Below are positions 56,395 to 64,000 of a stretch of 64,000 nt of DNA, piece after piece (the first letter of the stretch is position 1; every line of letters begins with the position of its first letter). Below the pieces are notes generated by a model that was not told where the DNA came from, ran no database searches, and saw only the letters and a program-made list of their open reading frames with translations. The stretch is taken from NCBI RefSeq assembly GCF_001723355.1, contig NZ_LPWE01000011.1, positions 372,001-436,000 of the forward strand, written 5' to 3'. The DNA comes from Methyloceanibacter stevinii. GTDB taxonomy: Bacteria > Pseudomonadota > Alphaproteobacteria > Rhizobiales > Methyloligellaceae. The translations under genes and the position numbers were made by a program.

Positions 56395-57546
56395 TCAAGG
56401 AGCGCTCGCTGAGGGAGCATTCGCCCCATTGCTCTTGGGTTGCTCGGGGCTTGCCGTCTTCGGCGCGCGCAAGCTCTCAGCCCATGCGGCGAAGCGCTTG
56501 TTTAAAGCATCGCCGTTCTCTTCCCACCAGAGCTCATCGAACCGAAGTGCTTTCCGGGAGTTGTCCGGAGCCGTGGGGAGAAATCGCTGCATATCCACGC
56601 CGATGGCCGGATGCTTCCCAACTTGCGCGAGGGCCGACGTCCGCATGGGACCGTAGGACGTGAGCCTAGCTTGGGCGGCCAGTTGGGCGGGCTCGGTTGC
56701 GAAACGGATGAAGCGCATGGCCTCGTCCTTGTTCGGCGCGCTCTTTGGAATGGCCCAGGCGTCAAGGTCGTAGATCTGTCCGTCCCAAAGGATCTCGAGA
56801 TTGCGGTCGACGACCGCGGCGCGGAAGATCCGGCCGCTATAGCCGGCAGCCATTGCGGCCCGGCCCGTTACGACCCACGCCATCGCTTCCTCGGGCTTAC
56901 TCCACAGAAGGACGTTGCCTTTGATCCTATCGAGAGCGGCAAAGGCCCTGTCCGCGCCTTCGGGCGTTGCAAGCTCCTGGTAGACGCTGCCTGGCGCGAC
57001 GCCGTCCGCCAGCAGGACCAGCTCGAGAGTGCGCTGCGCGTTGTTCGGGAGCGCGCGTTTGCCGGGGAACCGGCCCGTATCGAGCAGCGCGCCGATCGTT
57101 GCCGGCGGGCCGCCCTGGAACGCCTTCCGGTTGGCGACGATCGCCATGGCCCAGGCGACGGAGGCGACGCCGCATTTCGATATGGCCCCCGGCAGGAAAT
57201 CGTCCGCCGCATCGCCGTCGGTCTTCAGCGACTCCGGATCGAGAGGCTCCAGGAGACCTTCGTTGCAGAGGGTCTTGAGGGCGCCGGCCGAGACATCCAC
57301 GACGTCCACCGGTGTCTTGCCGTCCTTAATCAGTGATCTGACGTTTTCAACGTCGCCGCCATAGATCTCCGTGGCGATGGCTGTGCCGGTCTTCCTCGCA
57401 TACGGTTCCAAGAGCGCGATCTGCTGGGCGCGGCCATACGCGCCGCCCCAGGTCGCGATGTTCAAGGTTTGTTGCGACCATGCCGCCGACGGAATGCTCC
57501 ATGCCAAGACGAATGCGAGCGCCGCGGCAACGCGGCCGCGGGGCAT
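56395..57546 (-). CDS. ABC transporter substrate-binding protein, spermidine/putrescine type
   Basis: 383 aa from the ATG at 57546, which starts the signal peptide (MPRGRVAAALAFVLAWSIPS, cleavage near WSQ|QTLN). Type II periplasmic binding fold of the PotD/PotF kind: NIATWGGAYGRAQQIALLEP, VDVVDVSAGALKTLCNEGLL, YDLDAWAIPKSAPNKDEAMR. No transporter genes beside it. Pro/Ala/Ser-rich C-terminal tail. Confidence 0.86.
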   Translation of the reverse strand: MPRGRVAAALAFVLAWSIPSAAWSQQTLNIATWGGAYGRAQQIALLEPYARKTGTAIATEIYGGDVENVRSLIKDGKTPVDVVDVSAGALKTLCNEGLLEPLDPESLKTDGDAADDFLPGAISKCGVASVAWAMAIVANRKAFQGGPPATIGALLDTGRFPGKRALPNNAQRTLELVLLADGVAPGSVYQELATPEGADRAFAALDRIKGNVLLWSKPEEAMAWVVTGRAAMAAGYSGRIFRAAVVDRNLEILWDGQIYDLDAWAIPKSAPNKDEAMRFIRFATEPAQLAAQARLTSYGPMRTSALAQVGKHPAIGVDMQRFLPTAPDNSRKALRFDELWWEENGDALNKRFAAWAESLRAPKTASPEQPKSNGANAPSASAP

Positions 57547-57622
57547 GCCGTTGGAAATGCGGTGGTTGGTGGAGTGGTGCAACACAAGCAATGACCGTCG
57601 GTTGTCGTCGTCTTCGTTATAG

Positions 57623-59419
57623 TCAGCCGTTCAAGGCGTGCGCTACTGCTTCTCCGTGTCCTGTTCCGGTACGGCGACCTCTGGAGCCGCCGCCGCGCGC
57701 GCGCGCCATCTCCGGAGCCGTGAGCGAACCGTTGATCGTGATGCCTGGTTGGGTCCCCGAAACGGGTTCGTCGGCATCAGGAGAAACCTCAGAATCCGCC
57801 ATTCGCAGGTCCCAATCAAGGGTTTGACGCGCGATGTCCAGGCCTCCCGCGCCCGAGACGGGCTTGCCGCCGGTGATCATGTGAAAGCTCTGGCACCACA
57901 GATGCCCGGCCGAAAGGCTGCAGTCCGCTTTGAGCTCTGAAAACGGGGTGGCCGCGCCCTCGCTCCATCCCGTGGCCTCGGCGTCCGGCTTGGATAGAAG
58001 CGTCGTCAGATCGATCGGCAGCGTTCCGTCTTTGGCCGTCACCAAAACGGTGCCTGCAAGGCCGCGAATGAGTTCCTCGTGCGTGGTGCCCCCAGTCGAC
58101 ACATCGGTGTTCACCGTGCCCGAGCCCGTGATCGGCACGCTCAGTCCGAGTGATTGCCGGCATGAATCGATCGCGACGTCAGCAAGGCTGCCCGCCAACG
58201 CCGCTTCCACGCGAGGCGAGGAGAGATCGAGATCGACCCGCCCCTCGGCCTGGCCGCCGCAAATCTCCAATGAGCCGATCTCGCTGGAGATGACGCCGTT
58301 CTTGGCGTTGATCGTAAGGCCGCCGCCGCCGAGCCGCAGAGCGCCGGCCGATAGACGGCCTGTCGACACGCGCAGATCTGCATCGAGATGCTTCAGCAGC
58401 ACCCAGTCGAACAGCGGGGCGTCCGCCTGTGAAGCCGAGGCGCCGGTAAGGTACGGGTCGAGCGACAGGCTTTCGAAGTCGAGCGTGCCGTCGATGCGCG
58501 GGCGCGCCCCAGCAGTAAGCGCCAACAAGCCCACGGCCTCGTTCCCATCGAAATCAAAGGTGCCGTCGTCGAATGTCAGCGTCGGTCCGAGCCAATGCAC
58601 GCGCCCGGTGGCGCTCGCATCCTTCAGGCTCTCGCCCTCAGGTAACACAACCCCGACCCAAGCCAGGAAACGGCGGATGTCGGGCAACGTCGCCTCCAGA
58701 CGGCCTTCGCCGCCGAGTTCGTCGCCCAGCTGCATCGTCCCCGCGAAGCGGGCCGTCAGAGGGGCGGAGGTGACTTTCAGTTTGAGTGGCGAGCTTTGTC
58801 CGTCTTCGGTTTCCCTCGTCCTGCCCCGGTCCATCGAGAAGGTGACTTGCTCGCCGTTGAAGACGAACGAGCCCACGGCTTCCAACGCGCCGGATTGACC
58901 GCGCGTGTTCAGCCGGAGATCGAGCTTGCGAAGGAGCGGCTGGCCGGTCGCCGGTTCGACCACGCCTCGATGGATGCGCACGCTTTCCAGGGGCGCGCCC
59001 GCCAGAAAGGCCGTGAGCTTCCCGAGCACCGCTTTCGCAGTCCGCGCGTCCTCTCCGGGTTTGAGCGTGAGTGTCGGCCCGTCCAGCCGCAGCGCACTGA
59101 ACGAGACACTGCCCAGGAGCAGATCGGGCAGTGACAAGGTGAGCCGGAATTTGGGAGCGGTCACGGCTTGGACGCTCGGTAGCTTTGCGGCGCCCGACAA
59201 TGAGAAGGTACCCTCGATCGAGGGCGGCAGATAGCGCACACGCAGTGGCTCTGGGAGCCTCACCGTTCCGCCGGTCCAGTCTGAAAAGGATGCTTCAACC
59301 CGGTCCCGGAGGTCTGCCGGGGGCCCGGCAGGCCGCAGGAGCAGAACTACAACGCCGACGGCGATGATCGCGAGAAGTACGGCAAGAAGCCATTTCCAAA
59401 TAGATTGGCGCGGCCTCAT
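57623..59419 (-). CDS. AsmA-family protein
   Basis: 598 aa. One N-terminal membrane helix (IWKWLLAVLLAIIAVGVVVL) and a large periplasmic AsmA-type beta-rich domain ending in the AsmA C-terminal signature GGLDIARQTLDWDLRMADSE. AsmA-like proteins are implicated in outer-membrane assembly and lipid transport. Not obviously linked to its neighbours. Confidence 0.86.
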   Translation of the reverse strand: MRPRQSIWKWLLAVLLAIIAVGVVVLLLRPAGPPADLRDRVEASFSDWTGGTVRLPEPLRVRYLPPSIEGTFSLSGAAKLPSVQAVTAPKFRLTLSLPDLLLGSVSFSALRLDGPTLTLKPGEDARTAKAVLGKLTAFLAGAPLESVRIHRGVVEPATGQPLLRKLDLRLNTRGQSGALEAVGSFVFNGEQVTFSMDRGRTRETEDGQSSPLKLKVTSAPLTARFAGTMQLGDELGGEGRLEATLPDIRRFLAWVGVVLPEGESLKDASATGRVHWLGPTLTFDDGTFDFDGNEAVGLLALTAGARPRIDGTLDFESLSLDPYLTGASASQADAPLFDWVLLKHLDADLRVSTGRLSAGALRLGGGGLTINAKNGVISSEIGSLEICGGQAEGRVDLDLSSPRVEAALAGSLADVAIDSCRQSLGLSVPITGSGTVNTDVSTGGTTHEELIRGLAGTVLVTAKDGTLPIDLTTLLSKPDAEATGWSEGAATPFSELKADCSLSAGHLWCQSFHMITGGKPVSGAGGLDIARQTLDWDLRMADSEVSPDADEPVSGTQPGITINGSLTAPEMARARGGGSRGRRTGTGHGEAVAHALNG

Positions 59420-59558
59420 CCCGACCCTTCCACATACCCGGCTGCATGGGCTCGGCCCGCGCGGATCGGCTGTCCGTGAACGAGCGGCGGACAGTGCACC
59501 CCGACAGGTGCCGACAACCCAAACCAGGCGAACCCAAGGGGTTCATTCTCTTGGTTTA

Positions 59559-61346
59559 TCAGGAAATTGGCAACGCCAATTCCTCCTTCGTGCCGGTAGT
59601 GTGGACGCGCGAGGCCGAAGTGCCGGGGCGGCTCCTGGCAATGATTCCGTGGAGAAACAGTACCGGCACCAGGCTGACTAGGACGATGGTCAAAGCTGAC
59701 AGACCGGCTTCCTCGTAGCGATAGAGCGAGGCCAGGGTGAAGACCTGGGTCGCCAGCGTATCGAAGTTGAAGGGACGCAGCAGCAACGTGGCCGGGAGCT
59801 CCTTCATGGAGTCCACGAATACGAGCAGCGCAGCCGCGCCGAGCGTGGGGCGAAGAAGGGGAAGATGGACGCGCCAGAGCATCTGGGTCACCGACGCACC
59901 CAAGGTCCGGCCGGCTGCATCGATGTTGCGCGTGATCTTGCTGAGCCCCGCCTCCACGGAGCCGAGCGAGGCGGCCAGGAAGCGGATGGTGTAGGCGACG
60001 ACAATGGCAAAGGCAGAACCCGAGAGGATCAGCCCCGTGGACACGCCGAACAGAGAGCGGGCCGCGTCGTCGATCGTGTTGTCGAGACCGGCGAGCGGGA
60101 TCAGTATGCCGATGGCAAGAACGGTACCCGGCACCGCATAGCTGACGGCGGGCACGAAGCTCGCGATGTGCACAAGCTTCGACTGGGTCTGACGCCGCCC
60201 ATAGGCGAGGACCACGGCGAAGATCACGCCGAGCACGGCTGCCGCAAGCGAAAGCGTGAGACTGTGCATGGCCGCGCGCCAAAAGTCCTCGGTCAGGCCG
60301 GACGCAAGATGCACGATGGCGTCGCCCGCCAGTACGTAGGTGGGCAGAACGAAACCGATCAGGATGGGCAGGGCGCAGGCCAGCGTCGCGAAGCCCGCCT
60401 TCCATCCTGTTAGCCGCGACTCAGGCAGATCCCGGTACTTACCGGTCGTATGATGAAACCGCTTGCCGGACCGCAGCCCGCGCTCAAGTCCCAGAACCGC
60501 CAGCACGAAGAGCAGCATCACGCAGGAAATCTGGGCGGCGCCCGCGAGGCTGCCGCGATCGAGCCACGTGTCGTAGACGGTCACGGTGAGCGTCCGCACC
60601 CCGAAGAACTCGACGGCACCGATATCGTTCAGCGTTTCCATGAGCGCCAGCGCCGTTCCAGCGGCAAGGGCAGGGCGGGCGAGTGGCAAGGCTATTTGCC
60701 AGAAGGTTTCGGCGGCACTGCGGCCCAGCGTGCGGCTCGCCTCGATCACGCAGATCGACTGGGCGACGAAGCTGGCGCGCGCGGTGATGTAGACATAAGG
60801 GTAGAGGACCGCACCCATGACGAAGATCGCGCCTGTCAGCGTTCGAATGTCCGGGAACCAGTAGTCCCGCGCGCTTTGCCAGCCGAACAGGTTCCGCAGC
60901 GCCGTCTGCACCTCTCCGGAGTAGTCGAAGAGTTCGATGTAGCAAAAGGCAATGATGTAGGTGGGCATCGCCAGGGGCAGCAACAGCAGCCACTGGAACA
61001 GCCCCCGGCCCGGAAAGCGGTACATCGTGACGAGCCACGCGGTCCCTGTCCCCGTGACAAGTGCGATGGCCGCGACCCCCGCCATGAGGATCAGCGTGCG
61101 CCGCACGGCGCCCGGCAGGACGTTCTCGATGAGATGGGGCCAGGTGTCGCCGCTCGACTGCAGCGCCATGACGGCGATCGCGAACAACGGCGCCGCCGCG
61201 AGCAAAGATAGGATCAGGGCGCCTGCGGACCAGGAAAAGTTGCCCTTCTCAAACAGCCTTGCGAACCGGCGCCTCAAGGACGCCGGCCGAGCCTGCGCGA
61301 CCTGCCCAGACGGCAGATCAGCGCGGGACAGAGAGCGAGCCTCCAT
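59559..61346 (-). CDS. Ferric iron ABC transporter, fused double permease
   Basis: 595 aa from the ATG at 61346, which gives a basic head and first helix; the frame to 61442 overlaps the upstream gene. Two homologous permease domains, each with an EAA-type loop: SRTLGRSAAETFWQIALPLA and RTLGASVTQMLWRVHLPLLR. Fused permeases of this kind serve Fe(3+) uptake (FbpB/FutB type). No ATPase gene is in the window. It overlaps the preceding small gene by 29 bp. Confidence 0.9.
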   Translation of the reverse strand: MEARSLSRADLPSGQVAQARPASLRRRFARLFEKGNFSWSAGALILSLLAAAPLFAIAVMALQSSGDTWPHLIENVLPGAVRRTLILMAGVAAIALVTGTGTAWLVTMYRFPGRGLFQWLLLLPLAMPTYIIAFCYIELFDYSGEVQTALRNLFGWQSARDYWFPDIRTLTGAIFVMGAVLYPYVYITARASFVAQSICVIEASRTLGRSAAETFWQIALPLARPALAAGTALALMETLNDIGAVEFFGVRTLTVTVYDTWLDRGSLAGAAQISCVMLLFVLAVLGLERGLRSGKRFHHTTGKYRDLPESRLTGWKAGFATLACALPILIGFVLPTYVLAGDAIVHLASGLTEDFWRAAMHSLTLSLAAAVLGVIFAVVLAYGRRQTQSKLVHIASFVPAVSYAVPGTVLAIGILIPLAGLDNTIDDAARSLFGVSTGLILSGSAFAIVVAYTIRFLAASLGSVEAGLSKITRNIDAAGRTLGASVTQMLWRVHLPLLRPTLGAAALLVFVDSMKELPATLLLRPFNFDTLATQVFTLASLYRYEEAGLSALTIVLVSLVPVLFLHGIIARSRPGTSASRVHTTGTKEELALPIS

Positions 61347-61842
61347 GCGCACGGGCCTCGGAGGCGACCAGCGCGGCCACGATCTCCTGGTTGAGGCGGT
61401 AATCGGCTTCGTCGAGCGCGTCGGCGAAGGCGTTGGCGGCATCGATGACCGGGTCGACCGTGTCCGATCCCGTCAGGGCGAGTGCGCAGGCCTGCATGGC
61501 CGGGCAGCGATGATGCTGCGAGGCGGCGATCAGGGACATGGCCATGCACTCGTCGGCGCAGAAGCGCCGGCTGTCGAGCGCGTTGTACTCGATCGGGCGG
61601 GAGGCCGCAGCCCGCGTGGCGCGCACCCAACAGGCAAGTTCGGTGACGGCGCGTTTCGCGCGTGCCGGACCGAGAACCCGATTGAAGGTGTTCCAGCCGT
61701 TCTCCCAGCAGGTGATGTCGCCTGTGTCATACCCTGCGAGCCAGCAGCGGAAGCCGACGCCTACGAGCCATTCGGGCCCGGAGAAGGCGTGGACTTCGCC
61801 ACGGGTTTCGTGATGGTTGGTGAATCGTGGTTGAAAGCTCAT
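61318..61842 (-). CDS. Cysteine-rich protein of unknown function in the iron-uptake operon
   Basis: 174 aa with no signal peptide or membrane helix, so cytoplasmic. Seven cysteines: C33, C45, C71, C95, C99, C113 and C119; C95-x3-C99 and HHRC at 110-113 are possible metal ligands. I do not recognise the family. It lies between the binding protein (10 bp after it) and the permease (29-bp overlap), so it is almost certainly co-expressed with iron uptake and may bind iron or haem. Confidence 0.78.
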   Translation of the reverse strand: MSFQPRFTNHHETRGEVHAFSGPEWLVGVGFRCWLAGYDTGDITCWENGWNTFNRVLGPARAKRAVTELACWVRATRAAASRPIEYNALDSRRFCADECMAMSLIAASQHHRCPAMQACALALTGSDTVDPVIDAANAFADALDEADYRLNQEIVAALVASEARAHGGSLSVPR

Positions 61843-61852
61843 TACCGCCCCC

Positions 61853-62902
61853 TTATGAGCTCGGCCCGTCGTCGAAGCCGACTTTATCGATCATCTCACT
61901 TGCCGCCTTACGCAGTGCGGCGATCTCGTTCAGCGATACTGCATCCGCCTTGAATGTTCCCCAGGACTGGACAAGGTCCGACCACGGAACACCGTCCTTG
62001 GTCGGGTATTCGTGGTTCACTTCCGCGTACATGTTCTGACCCGTGTCCGAGGCCAGAAATTCGATGAGCTTGAGCGCGTTGTCCTTGTTCGGCGCGTTCT
62101 TCGCCAAGACGACGCCGGAGACCGTGACGTGCGTGCCGCGGCCGTCCGTGTTCGGGAACAGCATCTTCACGGACTCGGCCCACTCCTTCTGCTCGGGATG
62201 GTCCTCGTCGGTCAGCATCTTGCCCATGTAGTAGGTGTTGCCGATCGCCAGATCGCATTCGCCTGCGTAGACGCCCTTCACCTGAAGACGGTCGTTGCCG
62301 GCGGGCTTGCGGGCGAGGTTGGTTTTGACGCCGCGCAGCCAAGTCTCGGTCTCGTCGGGGCCCAGATGAGCGATCATCGAAGCGACGAGCGCGACGTTGT
62401 AGGGATGCTGCCCGGAGCGGATGCAGATCCTGCCGCGCCATTTCGGGTCGGCGAGTTCTTCGTAGGTGATGCTGTCCTGCTCGACCCGGTCCTTGGAGGC
62501 GTAAACCACTCGGGCGCGCCGCGTCAGTCCGATCCATTCGTCGTCGGTGCCGCGGTAGGACGCAGGGATCGACTCATCGATCGCCGCCGACGTTACGGGT
62601 TGCGAAATGCCCGATGTGACGGCTTGGCTGAGATTGCCGATATCGGTCGTCAGCAAAAGGTCGGCCGGGCTGTTGCGCCCCTCGGCCTGGATGCGTTCGA
62701 TCAGGCCCTTGGACGCGAAGATGACGTTGGTCTTGATACCGGTCTCGGCGCTGAACTCTTCGAGCAGCGGTTCGATCAGATAGGGTTGCCGGTAAGAATA
62801 GATATTCACTTCGCCGGGCGCTTCGGCGCGAGCCGGGATGTGTGAAACGGAAGTAGCGAGAAGTGCCGCAGCCGTGGCCGCGCACGCAAATGTCCAGCGC
62901 AT
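61853..62902 (-). CDS. Fe(3+) ABC transporter substrate-binding protein (FutA/FbpA type)
   Basis: 349 aa, signal peptide MRWTFACAATAAALLATSVS with cleavage near ARA|EAPG. Binding fold of the ferric receptor family: VNIYSYRQPYLIEPLLEEFS, GIKTNVIFASKGLIERIQAE, and the iron-ligand tyrosines in GNTYYMGKML. First gene of the operon, under two Irr-type boxes. Confidence 0.92.
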   Translation of the reverse strand: MRWTFACAATAAALLATSVSHIPARAEAPGEVNIYSYRQPYLIEPLLEEFSAETGIKTNVIFASKGLIERIQAEGRNSPADLLLTTDIGNLSQAVTSGISQPVTSAAIDESIPASYRGTDDEWIGLTRRARVVYASKDRVEQDSITYEELADPKWRGRICIRSGQHPYNVALVASMIAHLGPDETETWLRGVKTNLARKPAGNDRLQVKGVYAGECDLAIGNTYYMGKMLTDEDHPEQKEWAESVKMLFPNTDGRGTHVTVSGVVLAKNAPNKDNALKLIEFLASDTGQNMYAEVNHEYPTKDGVPWSDLVQSWGTFKADAVSLNEIAALRKAASEMIDKVGFDDGPSS

Positions 62903-63040
62903 TCAATCCTCCAATGGCCAGGGTTCAAGGCCCTGGTATCGGACAGTGGTACCTCTCCCCGGAACACGCCGGGGACACATATATTCGCTTAAAGCTGCCG
63001 GACTGGCGGGTGTCAATAAGATTATGTAAATGAAACGGAA

Positions 63041-63086
63041 CTTAGAAGCCTTCTAAACCAAAGATTGGATTTAGAAGAATTCAAAG
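63041..63086. promoter_or_regulatory. Two Irr-type iron control elements (ICE) upstream of the iron-uptake operon
   Basis: Box 1, CTTAGAA-GCC-TTCTAAA at 63041-63057, differs from the known ICE consensus TTTAGAA-N3-TTCTAAA at one base. Box 2, TTTAGAA-GAA-TTCAAAG at 63070-63086, matches it in the left arm and partly in the right. They lie 139-184 bp upstream of the binding-protein start and 29 bp apart centre to centre (about three helical turns). Irr is the haem-responsive regulator of Hyphomicrobiales; iron-dependent control is therefore likely. Confidence 0.8.
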
Positions 63087-63219
63087 AAATAAGTATTCGC
63101 AAGAAGAGACCTCCATACTTAACAGTCTGTTCTTGCAACGTGAACGCGTCTTCTCAGCGCTGGAGAGCAAATTTGCCGTCTGGCCGTGGTTCTGGAAGCG
63201 GGGCCGCGTCGCTTCGCCG

Positions 63220-64000
63220 CTAGCGTCGGAACAGGCGTTCCTTCGGGAAAATCACATCGGCGGAGGTGCCGACGCCGGGTTCGCTCGTAAGTTCGAGCCG
63301 GGCGCGAATCGCATCGGTCAACGCCTTGGTCAGCGGAAGACCGAGCCCCGTTCCGGACTGGTGCCGGGGCGAGGTGTCGAGTTGGTGGAAGGGCTGCATG
63401 GCATAAGCGATGTCGTTCTCGCTCATGCCGACGCCGCTGTCGCGAACACGCAAGCGCAGTTCGTTGCCGACCATCGTGCCGGAGACGATGACCTGCCCCC
63501 CCTCGCGTGTGAACTTGATGGCGTTGGTGAGGAGGTTCAGGAGGACCTGCCGCAAGCGCCTTGGGTCGGCCAGCACCAGAGGCAGGTCGTCGGCGAAGGA
63601 TGTGCGCAGCACGATCCGGGTCCGCTTGGCGAGCGGCTGCAGGCTTGCGACGCACGCTTCCACGACCTCGGCGACGTCGACGGAGGTGAAGTCGAGTTCG
63701 AACTTTCCGGCTTCGATCTTGGAAATGTCGAGCAGGTCGTCAGTAGGCTGAGCGCATAGAGCCCGCTCTGATGAATGTCTTCCGCATAGCCTTTGTAGCG
63801 GGTGTTGCCGATCGGGCCGAAGCGCTCATGCAGCATCAGTTCCGCGAAGCCGATGATTGAGTTGAGCGGGGTCCGCACCTCGTGGCTGACCTTGGCGAGG
63901 AAATCGAGCTGCCGTGCCGCGACTTCCCGGGTCCGTTCGCGCAACGCGGCGGCCACCGCGGCGGCTGTGTCCGCCTCGTCGGTCCGGTCCTTCGTACGGC
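63220..64000 (-). pseudogene. Sensor histidine kinase (5' end outside window), frame broken once
   Basis: The frame is open to the right end of the window. Visible parts: HisKA dimerisation helix with the phosphoacceptor in FLAKVSHEVRTPLNSIIGFA and the HERFGPIGNTRYKGYAEDIH motif of PleC/DivJ-type kinases, then an ATPase domain with LLNLLTNAIKFTREGGQV, DSGVGMSENDI and GTGLGLPLTKAL. Near 63740 the frame changes: LYALSLL should pass to DLLDISKIEAGKFELDF. One lost base explains it. The sensor region lies outside the window. Confidence 0.85.

Overview
The window looks like chromosomal DNA of a methylotrophic alphaproteobacterium of the Hyphomicrobiales, probably close to Methyloceanibacter, Methyloligella or Hyphomicrobium. 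This rests on gene content, not on any search. The clues are a lanthanide-type methanol dehydrogenase (XoxF) with its periplasmic partners, an NAD-dependent Fds-type formate dehydrogenase, high-GC coding, an Irr-type iron control element, the order infA-maf-yacG-tRNA-Phe, and a BcsS-type protein.

Region 1 (1-8.3 kb, + strand) is a methanol-oxidation cluster: xoxF (5' end outside the window), a XoxJ-like periplasmic binding protein fused to ankyrin repeats, an unrecognised secreted protein made of two similar halves, a XoxG-like cytochrome c, and two proteins of PQQ-dehydrogenase-associated families (a binding protein and a YVTN beta-propeller). Clear intrinsic terminators follow xoxF, xoxG and the propeller gene. 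Region 2 (8.3-14.6 kb, - strand) is fdsG-fdsB-fdsA-fdsD with a LysR regulator upstream. Together these regions cover methanol to formaldehyde in the periplasm and formate to CO2 plus NADH in the cytoplasm.

Region 3 (14.6-29.3 kb) is mixed housekeeping: cytochrome c', glucokinase, a class A beta-lactamase, a cupin next to a divergent AraC regulator, greA, carB-carA, a YqeY protein, two small secreted proteins, a PBP4-like peptidase and an SMP-30-like propeller. Region 4 (29.3-45 kb) has small membrane proteins, a MarR/monooxygenase pair with operator-like dyads, dnaG, infA-maf-yacG, tRNA-Phe, a channel-like protein, an oxidoreductase/DUF2269 pair, an MMPL-type exporter and a PQQ sorbosone dehydrogenase/SGNH/SMP-30 group. 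Region 5 (45-56 kb) has an RND efflux pair and the ATP-grasp / alpha-E / transglutaminase / Anbu peptidase operon followed by a ChaA-type antiporter. Region 6 (56-64 kb) has a polyamine-type binding protein, an AsmA-like protein, a ferric-iron uptake operon behind two Irr-type boxes, and a partial histidine kinase.

From about 30 kb onward six genes (a DUF2189 protein, dnaG, a short-chain-dehydrogenase-like gene, an MMPL exporter, the sorbosone dehydrogenase and the histidine kinase) are broken by single-base frameshifts, mostly one base lost from a short G or C run, and infA has lost its usual stop. Because dnaG is essential, sequence error is the simplest reading. The two most interesting systems are the XoxJ-ankyrin fusion with its duplicated-domain neighbour, and the Anbu/ATP-grasp/transglutaminase operon.
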